A stretch of DNA of 64,000 nucleotides from Desulfofustis limnaeus. Its GTDB lineage: Bacteria > Desulfobacterota > Desulfobulbia > Desulfobulbales > Desulfocapsaceae. Positions 55,702 to 64,000 of this stretch are shown piece by piece. The stretch covers positions 620,001 to 684,000 of the forward strand of contig NZ_AP025516.1 of the NCBI RefSeq assembly GCF_023169885.1, written 5' to 3'. Each line of letters starts with the position of its first letter. Within the stretch, counting starts at the first letter, position 1. The notes under the pieces were generated by a model. The model ran no database searches. It was not told the origin of the DNA and saw only the letters and a program-made list of their open reading frames with translations. The translations under genes were made by a program, and so were the position numbers.

Positions 55702-56084
55702 GACCACCTCCGTAGCTGTTTTCCCTGAAAGCATGGGGGCTTAGCGTCTGCTTCTCAGAAGAACTGTAGCACAGCGAAGCGGAGAAAGCAAAAGGGGAGC
55801 CTTGAGCCCGAGCGGGGAGACGGGTTGGGAGAAGCTATCGGCTTCTTGAAAAATGCTCAGTCTGCCTGAAGATCGTTCTGTGGGCGCTCGTATCGGAAGG
55901 GCTATTGACGGGTTTGGTGACGGCCATTACTATCGCCTGAGATGGTAAGAGCGTCGTAGCAAAAAAAGAGGTGCGGCGCCTCGTTACCTGTCCCCTGCAG
56001 GTGCACCTGAGAAGGGGTACGGGCGGCGCTTTTCTGTCTGGGAGCAGAGCAGATGGTACAACGAGCAGCGCAGAGGAGATAATC
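55702..56084. other. Intergenic region between TAXI gene and TerC-family gene
   Basis: About 380 bases between divergent genes. It has small inverted repeats (AGAAGC/GCTTCT at 55830-55846; AGGTGCACCT near 56000) and GGGGAG motifs. I looked for a Mn-sensing yybP-ykoY riboswitch, which often precedes TerC-family genes, and could not confirm it. Confidence 0.45.
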
Positions 56085-56828
56085 ATGTTGGCATGGATAG
56101 TTTCCCCCGAGGCCTGGGTGGCGTTGGGTACCCTGGTTGCACTCGAGATCGTTCTGGGCATCGACAACATCGTTTTCATCTCGATCCTGGTGGGCCGGTT
56201 GCCGCCGGCCAACCGAAACCTGGCGCGCAACCTCGGACTCGGTCTGGCCATGTTGACCCGGCTGGCCTTGCTGTTCAGTCTGGTCTGGGTCATGGGTCTG
56301 GTGGAGCCGCTGTTCACCGTTCTGGGTCGTGAAATCTCGGGGCGCGACCTGATTCTGATCGGCGGCGGGCTGTTTCTGTTGGCCAAGTCGACACACGAGA
56401 TCCATCACAGCCTGGAAGTCGTTCAGGAGCAGCACAAGCAGGCCGGTCACGCCAGCTTTTACAGCGTTCTGGTACAGATTGCCGTGCTCGATATCGTCTT
56501 CTCGCTGGACTCGGTCATCACCGCCGTCGGCTTGGTCGAACACCTGTCGATCATGGTCATCGCCATCATCGTTGCGGTCGGGGTTATGCTGCTTGCTGCC
56601 AAACCGATCAGCGAATTCGTCGACGCCAACCCGCCGATCAAGATGCTCGCCCTGTCCTTTCTGCTGTTGATCGGTTTCACCTTGGTGGCTGAAGGGTTTG
56701 ACGTGCATGTGCCGAAAGGCTATATCTATTTCGCCATGGCCTTTTCTCTGGGTGTGGAAGTGCTCAACATGCAGCTGCGCAAAAAAAAGGCGGTCGAGGT
56801 CATCCATCTGAGCAAGCAGATCGAGTAG
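56085..56828 (+). CDS. TerC/YoaE/Alx-family membrane protein
   Basis: A 247-residue protein with about seven helices. LEIVLGIDNIVFISILVGRLP near residue 20 and VLDIVFSLDSVITAVGLVEH near residue 140 are the paired acidic motifs of the TerC family. Relatives export Mn or Ca, some loading exported metalloenzymes. GAGGAGATAATC precedes ATG 56085; the frame opens earlier at 55971 without coding features. A hairpin follows the stop. Confidence 0.9.
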   Translation: MLAWIVSPEAWVALGTLVALEIVLGIDNIVFISILVGRLPPANRNLARNLGLGLAMLTRLALLFSLVWVMGLVEPLFTVLGREISGRDLILIGGGLFLLAKSTHEIHHSLEVVQEQHKQAGHASFYSVLVQIAVLDIVFSLDSVITAVGLVEHLSIMVIAIIVAVGVMLLAAKPISEFVDANPPIKMLALSFLLLIGFTLVAEGFDVHVPKGYIYFAMAFSLGVEVLNMQLRKKKAVEVIHLSKQIE

Positions 56829-56835
56829 CCGCAGC

Positions 56836-56879
56836 AAGACAGAGCGTTCCAGCGGCGCGTTGGGATCCGGCTCTGTCTT
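56836..56879 (+). terminator. Probable terminator after TerC-family gene
   Basis: AAGACAGAGC pairs perfectly with GCTCTGTCTT around a 24-base loop that has its own small stem, followed by a short T-rich stretch. It lies 8 bases after the stop codon. Confidence 0.55.
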
Positions 56880-56946
56880 TCGATTTGCCCATTGGTCAAC
56901 GGGTCTTATAATAGAGTCATCAACCTCAACCGAAAAGGAGTCAACC

Positions 56947-57141
56947 ATGACGTCGAAGACCTCGCCACAAATGAGCCCAGCCGGTGATCCTTACTGGAAA
57001 TGCGGAAAATGCGGCAGAACGGTCCAAGCGCCGAAACCGCCGGAGATCTGCCCAAGCTGTAAGGAGCAGTGCGATTTCAAGGACGTGACCTGCTACACGC
57101 CGGACTGCGGTGGTCCGGGCAACATCGATCAGCGCTTCTAG
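56947..57141 (+). CDS. Rubredoxin-like zinc-ribbon/iron protein
   Basis: A 64-residue protein. Two Cys pairs, WKCGKCG and ICPSCKEQC, resemble a rubredoxin or rubrerythrin C-terminal knuckle; a further CYTPDCGGPGNIDQRF tail with two Cys is a recurrent ending in Deltaproteobacterial homologues. It probably binds one iron and passes electrons in the cytosol. AAAAGGAG lies just before ATG 56947. Confidence 0.82.
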   Translation: MTSKTSPQMSPAGDPYWKCGKCGRTVQAPKPPEICPSCKEQCDFKDVTCYTPDCGGPGNIDQRF

Positions 57142-57524
57142 ACAATCAAGGACCAGGGACCGGCAGACCGCAGAGCGGAACGACTCGTCGAGCCTTGGTC
57201 TTGCCTTTTCCCTCCCCCCTCATTACCTCTGCCGACCCATAACCTCTGAGCTCAGGTTCGTAATTGCCTGACAACGACAGCGTGCCATGCGACGGTGTGG
57301 GACACCTCAGCTGATACAGCTGTCCCACGGTCGTGGGGCCGATCTTCCGTCGCAGGGAGTTGCTTTTGGTAATTCTCGGGCTGTTTGCGGAAAAGAATTG
57401 CCCGATGCGGCAGAGGCATGAATAGTAAAGTCTCTCGAGTCCGTCAGCTGGATTCTTACCCCCTATCAGAACCAGGTTCCGACGGCTGTCCCGTCGACCT
57501 GAGCAGGCTACGGCGGGGCAGGTT
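57142..57524 (+). other. Structured leader/intergenic region before the Mo cluster
   Basis: About 380 bases before the molybdopterin-binding protein gene. Two hairpins stand out: CAGG/CCTG at about 57252-57271 and a strong one, GTGGGACA with TGTCCCAC (57297-57328), extendable by CGAC/GTCG. A Moco riboswitch here would make sense by context, but I could not match its consensus. Confidence 0.45.
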
Positions 57525-58547
57525 ATGAAGGCGATTCCGGTGCAGGAAGCAGTCGGCATGGTCCTCTGTCACGATATTACGCGCATCGTGCCGGGAGAGA
57601 TGAAAGGACCGGTCTTCCGTCGAGGCCACATCGTTGCTGCGGAAGATATCGACACCTTGCTCGATGTGGGCAAGGCCACCCTCTACGTCTATGATCCGCG
57701 GGACGGCTTTGTCCACGAGGACGACGCCGCCCAACGCATCGCCCGGGCGATCGCCGGCCGGGGTATCGTCTTGAGTGAACCGGCGGAAGGGAAGGTGACG
57801 CTGACCGCCGCCCGATCCGGGTTGCTACGCATCGATGTCTCTGGGTTGCATCGGCTCAACGGCATCGAAGACGTGACCGTTGCCACCATTCATTCTCACC
57901 AGATGGTGTCGGCGGGGCGCAAACTCGGCGGCACCAGGGTCATCCCGCTGGTGGTTCCGGAAGAACTGATCTGTCTTGCAGAAGAAATCGGCCGCCAGCA
58001 CACCCCGCTGATCGAGGTCGCGCCGCTCAAGGCGGCCCGGGTCGGGATCGTTACCACCGGGAGCGAGGTCTTTCATGGCCGGGTAAAAGACGGGTTCGGC
58101 CCGGTCCTGCGGCGCAGGTTTGCCGAATTGGGATGCTCGGTGGATGAGCAGGTCTTCGTCTCCGACCAAGTGGAGATGACGGCGGCGGCCATCCGGTCGA
58201 TGCAGACGAAGGGGTATGATCTGATCTGCGTCACTGGCGGCATGAGTGTTGATCCCGACGATCAGACACCGGCCGCCATTCGCCGGACCGGCGCCCGAGT
58301 CGTCAGTTACGGTGCGCCGACGTATCCCGGCGCCATGTTCATGCTCGCCTATCTCGACGAGATACCCGTCGTCGGTCTGCCCGGATGCGTGATGTATTAC
58401 CGGGCCAGTATTTTCGATCTGGTCGTTCCCCGACTTCTGGCCGGGGAACGCTTGACCAGGCCGGACATCGTCCAGTTGGGCCATGGCGGTTTCTGCGAAG
58501 GGTGCGAAACCTGCCACTATCCGGTCTGCGGGTTTGGCAAACGTTAA
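57525..58547 (+). CDS. MoCF (MoaB/MogA-like) molybdopterin-binding protein with C-terminal Cys motif
   Basis: A 340-residue protein. The N-terminal half (MKAIPVQEAVGMVLCHDIT) resembles a MoeA-like domain; the MoCF-biosynthesis fold follows with ARVGIVTTGSEVFHGRVKD near residue 170, VTGGMSVDPDDQTP near 240 and IPVVGLPGCVMY. The tail GGFCEGCETCHYPVCGFGKR has four Cys and may bind a metal or cluster. The gene sits 45 bases before the molybdenum aldehyde oxidoreductase gene, so a role in making or inserting its cofactor is likely. Confidence 0.88.
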   Translation: MKAIPVQEAVGMVLCHDITRIVPGEMKGPVFRRGHIVAAEDIDTLLDVGKATLYVYDPRDGFVHEDDAAQRIARAIAGRGIVLSEPAEGKVTLTAARSGLLRIDVSGLHRLNGIEDVTVATIHSHQMVSAGRKLGGTRVIPLVVPEELICLAEEIGRQHTPLIEVAPLKAARVGIVTTGSEVFHGRVKDGFGPVLRRRFAELGCSVDEQVFVSDQVEMTAAAIRSMQTKGYDLICVTGGMSVDPDDQTPAAIRRTGARVVSYGAPTYPGAMFMLAYLDEIPVVGLPGCVMYYRASIFDLVVPRLLAGERLTRPDIVQLGHGGFCEGCETCHYPVCGFGKR

Positions 58548-58592
58548 ACGAAACAGCGCGAGTCAACATAGTTTCCACAGGGAGGAAGAGGC

Positions 58593-61307
58593 ATGATCAA
58601 AAAAGAGATCGTCGTAAACGGTGTATTTCGGAGAATGGTGGTCGATGGGGAGCAGAGCCTGGCCTCGTTTATCAGGGAAAACCTCGGTTTGACCGGCACC
58701 AAGGTCGGGTGTGATCAGGGGCAGTGCGGCGCCTGCAGCGTTCTCGTGGACGGCAAGGTGACCCGGTCCTGCGCCATGAAGATGAAGCGGGTGGCGGACG
58801 GGGCCCGGATTACCACCATTGAGGGAATCGGTACCCCCGACCACCTGCACCCGCTGCAGATGGCTTGGATGGCACATGGTGGCGCCCAGTGCGGTTTCTG
58901 CACGCCGGGCTTCATCGTGTCCGCCAAGGGGTTGTTGGACACCAACGGTGACCCGACCCGGGAAGAGGTACGGGAGTGGTTCCAGAAAAACAGCAATGCC
59001 TGCCGCTGCACCGGTTACAAGCAGCTGGTGGATGCCACCATGGACGCCGCCAAAGTGCTGCGCGGCGAGATGAGCGCCGATGAGCTGGCCTATAAGATCC
59101 CGGCGGACGGCCGGATCTGGGGCACCACGTACCCACGGCCGTCGGCGCTGGCCAAGGTCACCGGTACCTGCGACTATGGCGCCGACCTGGGTCTGAAACT
59201 GCCTGCCGATACCCTGCATCTGGCCCTGGTTCAAGCCAAGGTGTCGCACGCCACGATCCTTTCCATCGACACCTCCGAGGCCTCGCTGATGCCTGGCGTG
59301 GTGAAGGTACTGACCCACAGGGACATCAAGGGCAAGAACCGGATCACCGGCCTGATCACTTTCCCGTCCAACAAGGGCGACGGGTGGGATCGGCCGATCC
59401 TGTGCGACGAGAAGGTCTTCCAGTTCGGCGACGCCATCGCCATTGTCTGTGCCGCCACGCAGAAGCAGGCCAGAGCGGCGGCGGAGAAGGTCAAGGTGGA
59501 GATCGAGGAGCTGCCCGCCTATATGAGCGCCCCAGCGGCCATGGCCGAAGACGCCATTGAGATCCATCCCAGTACCCCCAATATCTATTTCGAGCAGCGG
59601 ATCGCCAAGGGTGACGAGACCGCCCCGATCTTCGAGAAGGCCGCCGTGGTGGTCGAGGATGATTTTTATGTGGGCCGTCAGCCGCACATGCCGATCGAGC
59701 CCGACGTCGGATTCGCTTATGTCGACGAGAACGGCAAACTGGTCATCCATTCCAAATCGATCGGCCTGAACCTGCATCTTTACATGATTGCTCCGGGACT
59801 CGGGGTGGAGCCGGAAAAAATGGTCATGGTGCAGAACCCGGCCGGCGGTACCTTCGGCTACAAGTTCAGCCCGACCATGGAGGCCCTGGTCGGGGCCGCG
59901 GCACTGGCCACCGGCCGGCCGGTCTTCCTCGGCTACGACTACTTCCAGCAACAGACCTACACCGGCAAGCGCTCGCCGTTTTTCATCAACCTGCGATTGG
60001 CGGCGAACAAGGACGGCACACTGCTGGGTATGGAGAGCGACTGGTCCGTCGACCACGGCCCCTACTCCGAGTTCGGCGACCTGCTCACCCTGCGCGGCGC
60101 CCAGTTCATCGGCGCTGGCTACGATATTCCCCATATCCGCGGTCTGGGCCGAACGGTCTGCACCAACCATGCCTGGGGCTCGGCGTTCCGGGCCTACGGT
60201 TCACCGCAGTCGGAGTTTGCCTCCGAGGTGCTGATGGACGAACTGGCCGAAAAGCTGGGCATGGACCCGCTCGAGTTGCGCTACAAGAACGTCTATCGCC
60301 CCGGTGCCACCACGCCCACCGGTCAGGTGCCGGAAGTGATGAGCCTGCCCCACCTACTCGACGTCCTGCGGCCCAAATACGAGGCGGCCAAGGCCCAGGC
60401 CAAAGCGGCGTCGACCGCCGCGGTCAAACGGGGTGTCGGCATCTCGCTGGGGGTCTATGGCAGCGGTCTTGACGGTCCGGACAGCGCTGAGGTGGATGCG
60501 GAACTGAATGGTGATGGCACGGTCACCGTCTTCGCCACCTGGCAAGATCACGGGCAGGGCGCCGACATGGGCGTCCTGGCCACGGCTCACGAGGCGTTGC
60601 GCCCGCTCGACCTGGCCCCGGAAAAGATCAACCTGGTGCTCAACGACACCAGCCGCTGCCCGAACGGCGGACCGTCCGGCGGCAGCCGTTCCCAGGTGGT
60701 GATCGGCCGCGCCATCAAGGCCGCCTGCGACCTGCTGGTAGCCGGCATGGCCAAAGGAAACGGGTACCGCAGCTATGACGAAATGGTGGCGGACAAGATC
60801 CCCACCAAGTACCGCGGCACCTGGACGGCACCGGCCACCGCCTGCGACGAGAACGGGCAGGGCAGTCCCTTCGCCTGTTATATGTACGGTGTCTTCATGG
60901 CGGAAGTGGCGGTGGAGATGGCCACCGGCAAGACCACCGTGGAGAAGATGACGCTGGTGGCCGATATCGGCAAGATCGCCAACAAGCTGTTGGTGGACGG
61001 ACAGATGTACGGCGGCCTGGCCCAGGGCATCGGCCTGGCGCTTAGCGAGGATTACGAGGATATTAAAAAGCACTCGACCATGCGCGGCGCCGGCTTTCCG
61101 TACATCAAGCAGATCCCGGATGACATGGAGCTGCACTATGTGGAGGAGAGCCGACCGGAAGGCCCGTTCGGCGCCTCCGGCGTCGGCGAGTTGCCGCTGA
61201 CCTGTCCCCATGCGGCAATCATCAATGGTATCTACCACGCTTGTGGGGTGCGTATCACCCAGTTGCCTGCCCTGCCTGAGAAGGTGCTGGCCGGTTTGAA
61301 CCGTTAA
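58593..61307 (+). CDS. mop: Molybdenum aldehyde oxidoreductase (MOP)
   Basis: A 904-residue member of the xanthine oxidase family, the length of Desulfovibrio gigas MOP. The N-terminal [2Fe-2S] domain has Cys at 40, 45, 48 and 60 (CDQGQCGAC), as in that enzyme; the second cluster is in QCGFCTPG and CRCTGY. The molybdenum domain shows GGTFGYKFSP, WGSAFRAYGSPQSE, GGPSGGSRSQVV and GASGVGELPL with catalytic Glu866. There is no FAD domain, so electrons go to another carrier. It oxidises aldehydes to acids. GGGAGGAAGAGG precedes the ATG. A strong hairpin follows the stop. Confidence 0.96.
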   Translation: MIKKEIVVNGVFRRMVVDGEQSLASFIRENLGLTGTKVGCDQGQCGACSVLVDGKVTRSCAMKMKRVADGARITTIEGIGTPDHLHPLQMAWMAHGGAQCGFCTPGFIVSAKGLLDTNGDPTREEVREWFQKNSNACRCTGYKQLVDATMDAAKVLRGEMSADELAYKIPADGRIWGTTYPRPSALAKVTGTCDYGADLGLKLPADTLHLALVQAKVSHATILSIDTSEASLMPGVVKVLTHRDIKGKNRITGLITFPSNKGDGWDRPILCDEKVFQFGDAIAIVCAATQKQARAAAEKVKVEIEELPAYMSAPAAMAEDAIEIHPSTPNIYFEQRIAKGDETAPIFEKAAVVVEDDFYVGRQPHMPIEPDVGFAYVDENGKLVIHSKSIGLNLHLYMIAPGLGVEPEKMVMVQNPAGGTFGYKFSPTMEALVGAAALATGRPVFLGYDYFQQQTYTGKRSPFFINLRLAANKDGTLLGMESDWSVDHGPYSEFGDLLTLRGAQFIGAGYDIPHIRGLGRTVCTNHAWGSAFRAYGSPQSEFASEVLMDELAEKLGMDPLELRYKNVYRPGATTPTGQVPEVMSLPHLLDVLRPKYEAAKAQAKAASTAAVKRGVGISLGVYGSGLDGPDSAEVDAELNGDGTVTVFATWQDHGQGADMGVLATAHEALRPLDLAPEKINLVLNDTSRCPNGGPSGGSRSQVVIGRAIKAACDLLVAGMAKGNGYRSYDEMVADKIPTKYRGTWTAPATACDENGQGSPFACYMYGVFMAEVAVEMATGKTTVEKMTLVADIGKIANKLLVDGQMYGGLAQGIGLALSEDYEDIKKHSTMRGAGFPYIKQIPDDMELHYVEESRPEGPFGASGVGELPLTCPHAAIINGIYHACGVRITQLPALPEKVLAGLNR

Positions 61308-61316
61308 TCCCTGCCA

Positions 61317-61352
61317 CCCTCCGGCCGCCGTCGCGGCCGGAGGGCTGTTTTG
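61317..61352 (+). terminator. Terminator-like hairpin that contains the next gene's ribosome binding site
   Basis: CCCTCCGGCCG pairs perfectly with CGGCCGGAGGG around a six-base loop, followed by CTGTTTTGTT and then the ATG at 61355. GGAGGG in the 3' arm is the only candidate Shine-Dalgarno for that ATG, so the hairpin could both end part of the mop transcripts and hide the ribosome site. Confidence 0.7.
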
Positions 61353-61354
61353 TT

Positions 61355-63640
61355 ATGGAGCAGAGTGAACTGCGGGCTTGGGAATCCCGCTGCATACAAG
61401 AAGAGCCGCCCGGCTGCCGGGCCGGCTGCCCGATCGGCGTCGATGCCCGCGCCTTTGTCTTGGCCATGGGCCGTGACGATCTGCGCGGCGCCCGGGCGAT
61501 ACTGGACAAGACCATGCCGTTGGCCGGCGTCACCGCCCGCCTCTGCGAAGCACCGTGTGAGCGCTTCTGCAAGCGGCAAACGATCGGTGGGCCGCTGGCG
61601 ATCGGGAGGCTGGAGCGGTTCTGCGCCGGCGCCACCGAGGCGGTCGGAAAGATCCTGCGGTTGCCGGCACGAACAAAGCGGGTGAGTGTCGTCGGGGGGG
61701 CGCCGAGCGGCCTGACGGTCGCTTTCGATCTGGCAAAGAAGGGCTACCCGGTGACCGTTCTGCATGGGCCCGACGGTCCGGGCGGTTGGCTGCGGCATCT
61801 GCCCGAAACGGTTCTGCCCGGAGCGGTTCTGGCCGGGGAGGTCGAGCGGTTGCGCACCTTGGGGGTCTTATTCCAGGAGAGTGCCGATCCGACCGCCTGG
61901 GTCACCGGGGATATCCCCGGTGATGCCTGGTATGTCGGCGGTGACGACCCTCTGGCGGCTCCGCTTGCTCGGCGCCTCGGTGACGTGGATCCCCGGACCC
62001 GGGCCTTTGCGTGCGTCGGTTGGTTCGGCGGCGGGCTCACCCCCCTGTCCGCTCCCTACCGGTTTATCACCGCCTGCGCCGAGGGCAGGGAAGCGGCCGT
62101 TTCCGTTGATCGCTATCTGCAAGGCGCGTCGTTGACCGCCAGTCGGGTCGAACCGCGTCACGGTCATACGGCCCTCTTCACCAACATCGACGGCATCGCC
62201 CCGGTAGAGCGATTGGAGCCTGCCGCTGGCGCCGGCTATGATCGGTCCGAGGCGTTGCGTGAGGCCCGGCGCTGTCTGGACTGTCAGTGTCTCGAGTGTG
62301 TCCGCCACTGTGTCTATCTCCAGGAATTCAAGGGGTACCCGAAGACCTATGCGCGCCAGGTGTACAACAACTCGGCTATCGTCAAGGGCACTCATCTGGC
62401 CAACCGGTTGATCAATTCCTGCTCCCTGTGCGGGCAATGCACCATCTTGTGTCCCCACGATTTTTCCATGGCCGAGCTCTGTCACCAGGCCCGTCAGGTC
62501 ATGGTGCGCGAGGGGCGGATGCCGCCGTCCGCGCACTGGTTCGCCTTGGAGGAGATGGCCTCGGTGCGCGACGCCTCTCTTGCTTGCCATGCCGTCGGCA
62601 CCACACGAAGCCGGTACCTCTTTTTTCCCGGCTGCCAGTTGGTCGGAATCCGGCCCGAGCAGAGTCTGGCGCTTTACGACCTGCTGCGGGAGATGGAGAC
62701 GGAGACGGGGCTCTGGTTCGACTGCTGCGGCGCCCCGGCCCGGTGGTCGGGCCGCGCCGCCGAGGCAGGCGATCAGGGCAATCGGTTGCTACGGGTCTGG
62801 GAGGAGATGGGGCGGCCGCAGGTCGTGACCGCCTGTTCCAGTTGCCTGCAGTTGTTTCGCGAGCATCTCGCCCAGATTCCCGTCGACTCGGTCTGGAACC
62901 TGCTGGCCGGGAGATGTTGGCCGCCCGACAGGAGCCATGCGCTGAGTGCCACCCCCCTGGCGCTGTCCGATCCGTGCACATCGCGCCACGACACGGTAAC
63001 GCGTGGCAGCGTCCGATCCTTGCTGCAGGGCATCGACCAAGTGCTGGCACCGCTGGCCATGTCCGGCGCCTTGACCGAATGCTGCGGCTTCGGCGGCCTC
63101 ATGGAAAACGCCAATCCTGCCCTGGCCCGCCGCGTCTGCGAGGAGCGGGTCGCCCAGTCGCCGGCGCCGTTTCTCACCTATTGCGCCATGTGCCGGGATC
63201 AGCTGGCTCGGACCGGCAAGCCGACCTATCATCTGCTCGACCTGTTGATGCCGAAAACGGCCCGAGACCCGGCTGAAACGCCTGCTTCTCCGTCACAGCG
63301 GCGGGTCAACCGGCGGCAGTTCGTGGATCGGATTCGAGCTGCTCGTGGGGACGGCCCGGCTGAAGAGGCCGAACCCTGGCATCGGGTCCGGTTACTCCTG
63401 TTCGATGGAGCCTCCGCGCTCCTGGAACAGCGCCGTATCCTCGAGGATGACCTGCGCCAGGTATTGTGGCAGGCGGTGCAACAGCGCAACGGTTTCATGC
63501 ATGGCAGCGACGGACGCCAACTGGCGTCGGCCACGATCGGACCGGTGACGTTCTGGGTCGAGTATTTTGTGGAGGAGGGGGCCTGTCGGGTCCTCCGTGC
63601 CTGGAGTCATCGGATGCGCATCGCCGGGAGGAAGGGATGA
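61355..63640 (+). CDS. Dicluster-binding pyridine nucleotide-disulfide oxidoreductase-like protein with CCG domains
   Basis: A 761-residue multidomain redox protein, like DVU_1558 next to the D. vulgaris aldehyde oxidoreductase. The N-terminus matches the GltD iron-sulfur domain (GCRAGCPIGVDA, CEAPCERFC). A nucleotide-binding fold follows but reads VVGGAPSGL, a weakened GxGxxG. Then come CLDCQCLECVRHC and CSLCGQCTILC for [4Fe-4S] clusters, and two HdrB-like CCG units (FPGCQLVG, DCCGAPARW, TACSSCL; SDPCTSR, ECCGFGG). A C-terminal tail of about 115 residues lacks Cys. It may take electrons from MOP. Its stop overlaps the next start. Confidence 0.9.
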   Translation: MEQSELRAWESRCIQEEPPGCRAGCPIGVDARAFVLAMGRDDLRGARAILDKTMPLAGVTARLCEAPCERFCKRQTIGGPLAIGRLERFCAGATEAVGKILRLPARTKRVSVVGGAPSGLTVAFDLAKKGYPVTVLHGPDGPGGWLRHLPETVLPGAVLAGEVERLRTLGVLFQESADPTAWVTGDIPGDAWYVGGDDPLAAPLARRLGDVDPRTRAFACVGWFGGGLTPLSAPYRFITACAEGREAAVSVDRYLQGASLTASRVEPRHGHTALFTNIDGIAPVERLEPAAGAGYDRSEALREARRCLDCQCLECVRHCVYLQEFKGYPKTYARQVYNNSAIVKGTHLANRLINSCSLCGQCTILCPHDFSMAELCHQARQVMVREGRMPPSAHWFALEEMASVRDASLACHAVGTTRSRYLFFPGCQLVGIRPEQSLALYDLLREMETETGLWFDCCGAPARWSGRAAEAGDQGNRLLRVWEEMGRPQVVTACSSCLQLFREHLAQIPVDSVWNLLAGRCWPPDRSHALSATPLALSDPCTSRHDTVTRGSVRSLLQGIDQVLAPLAMSGALTECCGFGGLMENANPALARRVCEERVAQSPAPFLTYCAMCRDQLARTGKPTYHLLDLLMPKTARDPAETPASPSQRRVNRRQFVDRIRAARGDGPAEEAEPWHRVRLLLFDGASALLEQRRILEDDLRQVLWQAVQQRNGFMHGSDGRQLASATIGPVTFWVEYFVEEGACRVLRAWSHRMRIAGRKG

Positions 63641-63846
63641 GTCTGAGTTTTCTGCCTGAGGACATGAACTGGCTATGCGAGTCCTGTCGCCAGCCGCTGC
63701 AGCCCGGTCCGGTGGAACTGCACTATTTGGGCAGTGTGTTCACGGTGGAACTGCCGGTGTGCCCGTCCTGCTCCCGGGTTCTGATCATGGAGGAGCTTGC
63801 CTGCGGCCGGATGTTGGAAGTGGAACAGTTACTCGAGGATAAATGA
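63637..63846 (+). CDS. Small CxxC redox protein (DVU_1557-like)
   Basis: A 69-residue protein with two CxxC knuckles: WLCESCRQPL and VCPSCSRVL, separated by a short beta-rich stretch; a rubredoxin-like or zinc-ribbon metal site is likely. ATG 63637 follows GGGAGGAAGGG and overlaps the upstream stop; its own stop overlaps the methyltransferase start (ATGA). Tight coupling points to a shared role in the aldehyde oxidoreductase cluster. Confidence 0.85.
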   Translation: MSLSFLPEDMNWLCESCRQPLQPGPVELHYLGSVFTVELPVCPSCSRVLIMEELACGRMLEVEQLLEDK

Positions 63847-64000
63847 AGCCGCTGCACCTTTCTGCCCCGGTGCGCCAGGGACTCGGAAGCTGCCTGCGAC
63901 CCGGAGGCTTGGTCTTGACTGAACGGATGCTCGCTCTGGTTCGGCTGCCGATCAACCCGGTCGTGCTCGATGCCGGCTGCGGTCCCGGGGCAACGCTGCA
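63843..64000 (+). CDS. SAM-dependent methyltransferase, DVU_1556-like (5' part only)
   Basis: Open from ATG 63843 to the window end (52 codons and a partial one). It reads MKPLHLSAPVRQGLGSCLRP, then LTERML and VVLDAGCGPGATL, the SAM-binding motif I of class I methyltransferases. The start overlaps the preceding stop. In D. vulgaris a methyltransferase of this type follows the same two genes, which supports the call. Confidence 0.82.
   Translation, partial: MKPLHLSAPVRQGLGSCLRPGGLVLTERMLALVRLPINPVVLDAGCGPGATL

Noticed and set aside
55740-56084. Mn-sensing yybP-ykoY riboswitch ahead of the TerC-family gene
   Set aside because: GGGGAG motifs are present, but the paired arms and the conserved core could not be laid out.
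57142-57524. Moco riboswitch
   Set aside because: Right context and hairpins, but the known consensus was not recognisable; kept only as a finding on a structured leader.
58563-60170. 535-codon reverse frame across mop
   Set aside because: The forward frame matches MOP over its whole length.

Overview
The window looks like chromosomal DNA of a sulfate-reducing or related anaerobe of the Desulfobacterota, possibly a Desulfobulbales-like organism. This is inferred from gene content alone: a Desulfovibrio gigas-type molybdenum aldehyde oxidoreductase followed by the accessory genes seen beside it in Desulfovibrio vulgaris (DVU_1556 to DVU_1558 type), an NrfD/multiheme cytochrome/iron-sulfur membrane redox module, several iron-containing alcohol dehydrogenases, a cytosolic [NiFe] hydrogenase and many hybrid histidine kinases. 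No rRNA, tRNA or multi-repeat CRISPR array was recognised.

Layout. 1-12.7 kb: a GH17 protein cut by the window edge, an EamA transporter, a lytic transglycosylase, a carboxymuconolactone decarboxylase-like protein, an alcohol dehydrogenase/histidine kinase pair, an L,D-transpeptidase with a DUF882 (YcbK-like) protein, a self-cleaving P1/DmpA-type hydrolase and a hydroxyacid-oxoacid transhydrogenase-like enzyme. 12.7-23.9 kb: CobO, a second EamA transporter, an unknown secreted protein, an alanine/glycine:cation symporter, a SCO1-cytochrome c-lipoprotein operon, a Cys-rich PAS kinase and two membrane proteins. Three copies of a roughly 150-bp imperfect palindromic repeat lie here; two of them bracket the SCO1 operon in opposite orientation.

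24.1-30.9 kb holds the most interesting unit: hydrogenase small subunit, large subunit, maturation protease, a soluble PAS hybrid kinase with two receivers and an HPt domain, and a REC-GGDEF diguanylate cyclase. All are on one strand, overlapping or nearly so. I read it as an H2-sensing route to cyclic di-GMP. 31-39.1 kb: a DapA-family lyase/aldolase, pgl-zwf, and a CbcSTU/Hmc-like redox module (ferredoxin, hexaheme cytochrome, a good sigma-54 promoter, a small membrane protein, NrfD, a Cys-rich MerR regulator).

39.1-46.0 kb is a decayed accessory region: a group IIC intron placed just after the MerR terminator, an IS element inside an AlbA_2-family gene remnant, a zeta-toxin-like pair, a chimeric HsdR-HsdS gene left by deletion of a type I restriction system, and one solitary CRISPR-repeat-like 36-mer. 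46-55.7 kb: a third Fe-alcohol dehydrogenase and a signalling cluster that includes a TAXI-type binding protein translationally coupled to a histidine kinase. 56-64 kb: a TerC-family protein, a rubredoxin-like protein, and the aldehyde oxidoreductase cluster with its molybdopterin-binding protein, dicluster oxidoreductase, small redox protein and the start of a methyltransferase.
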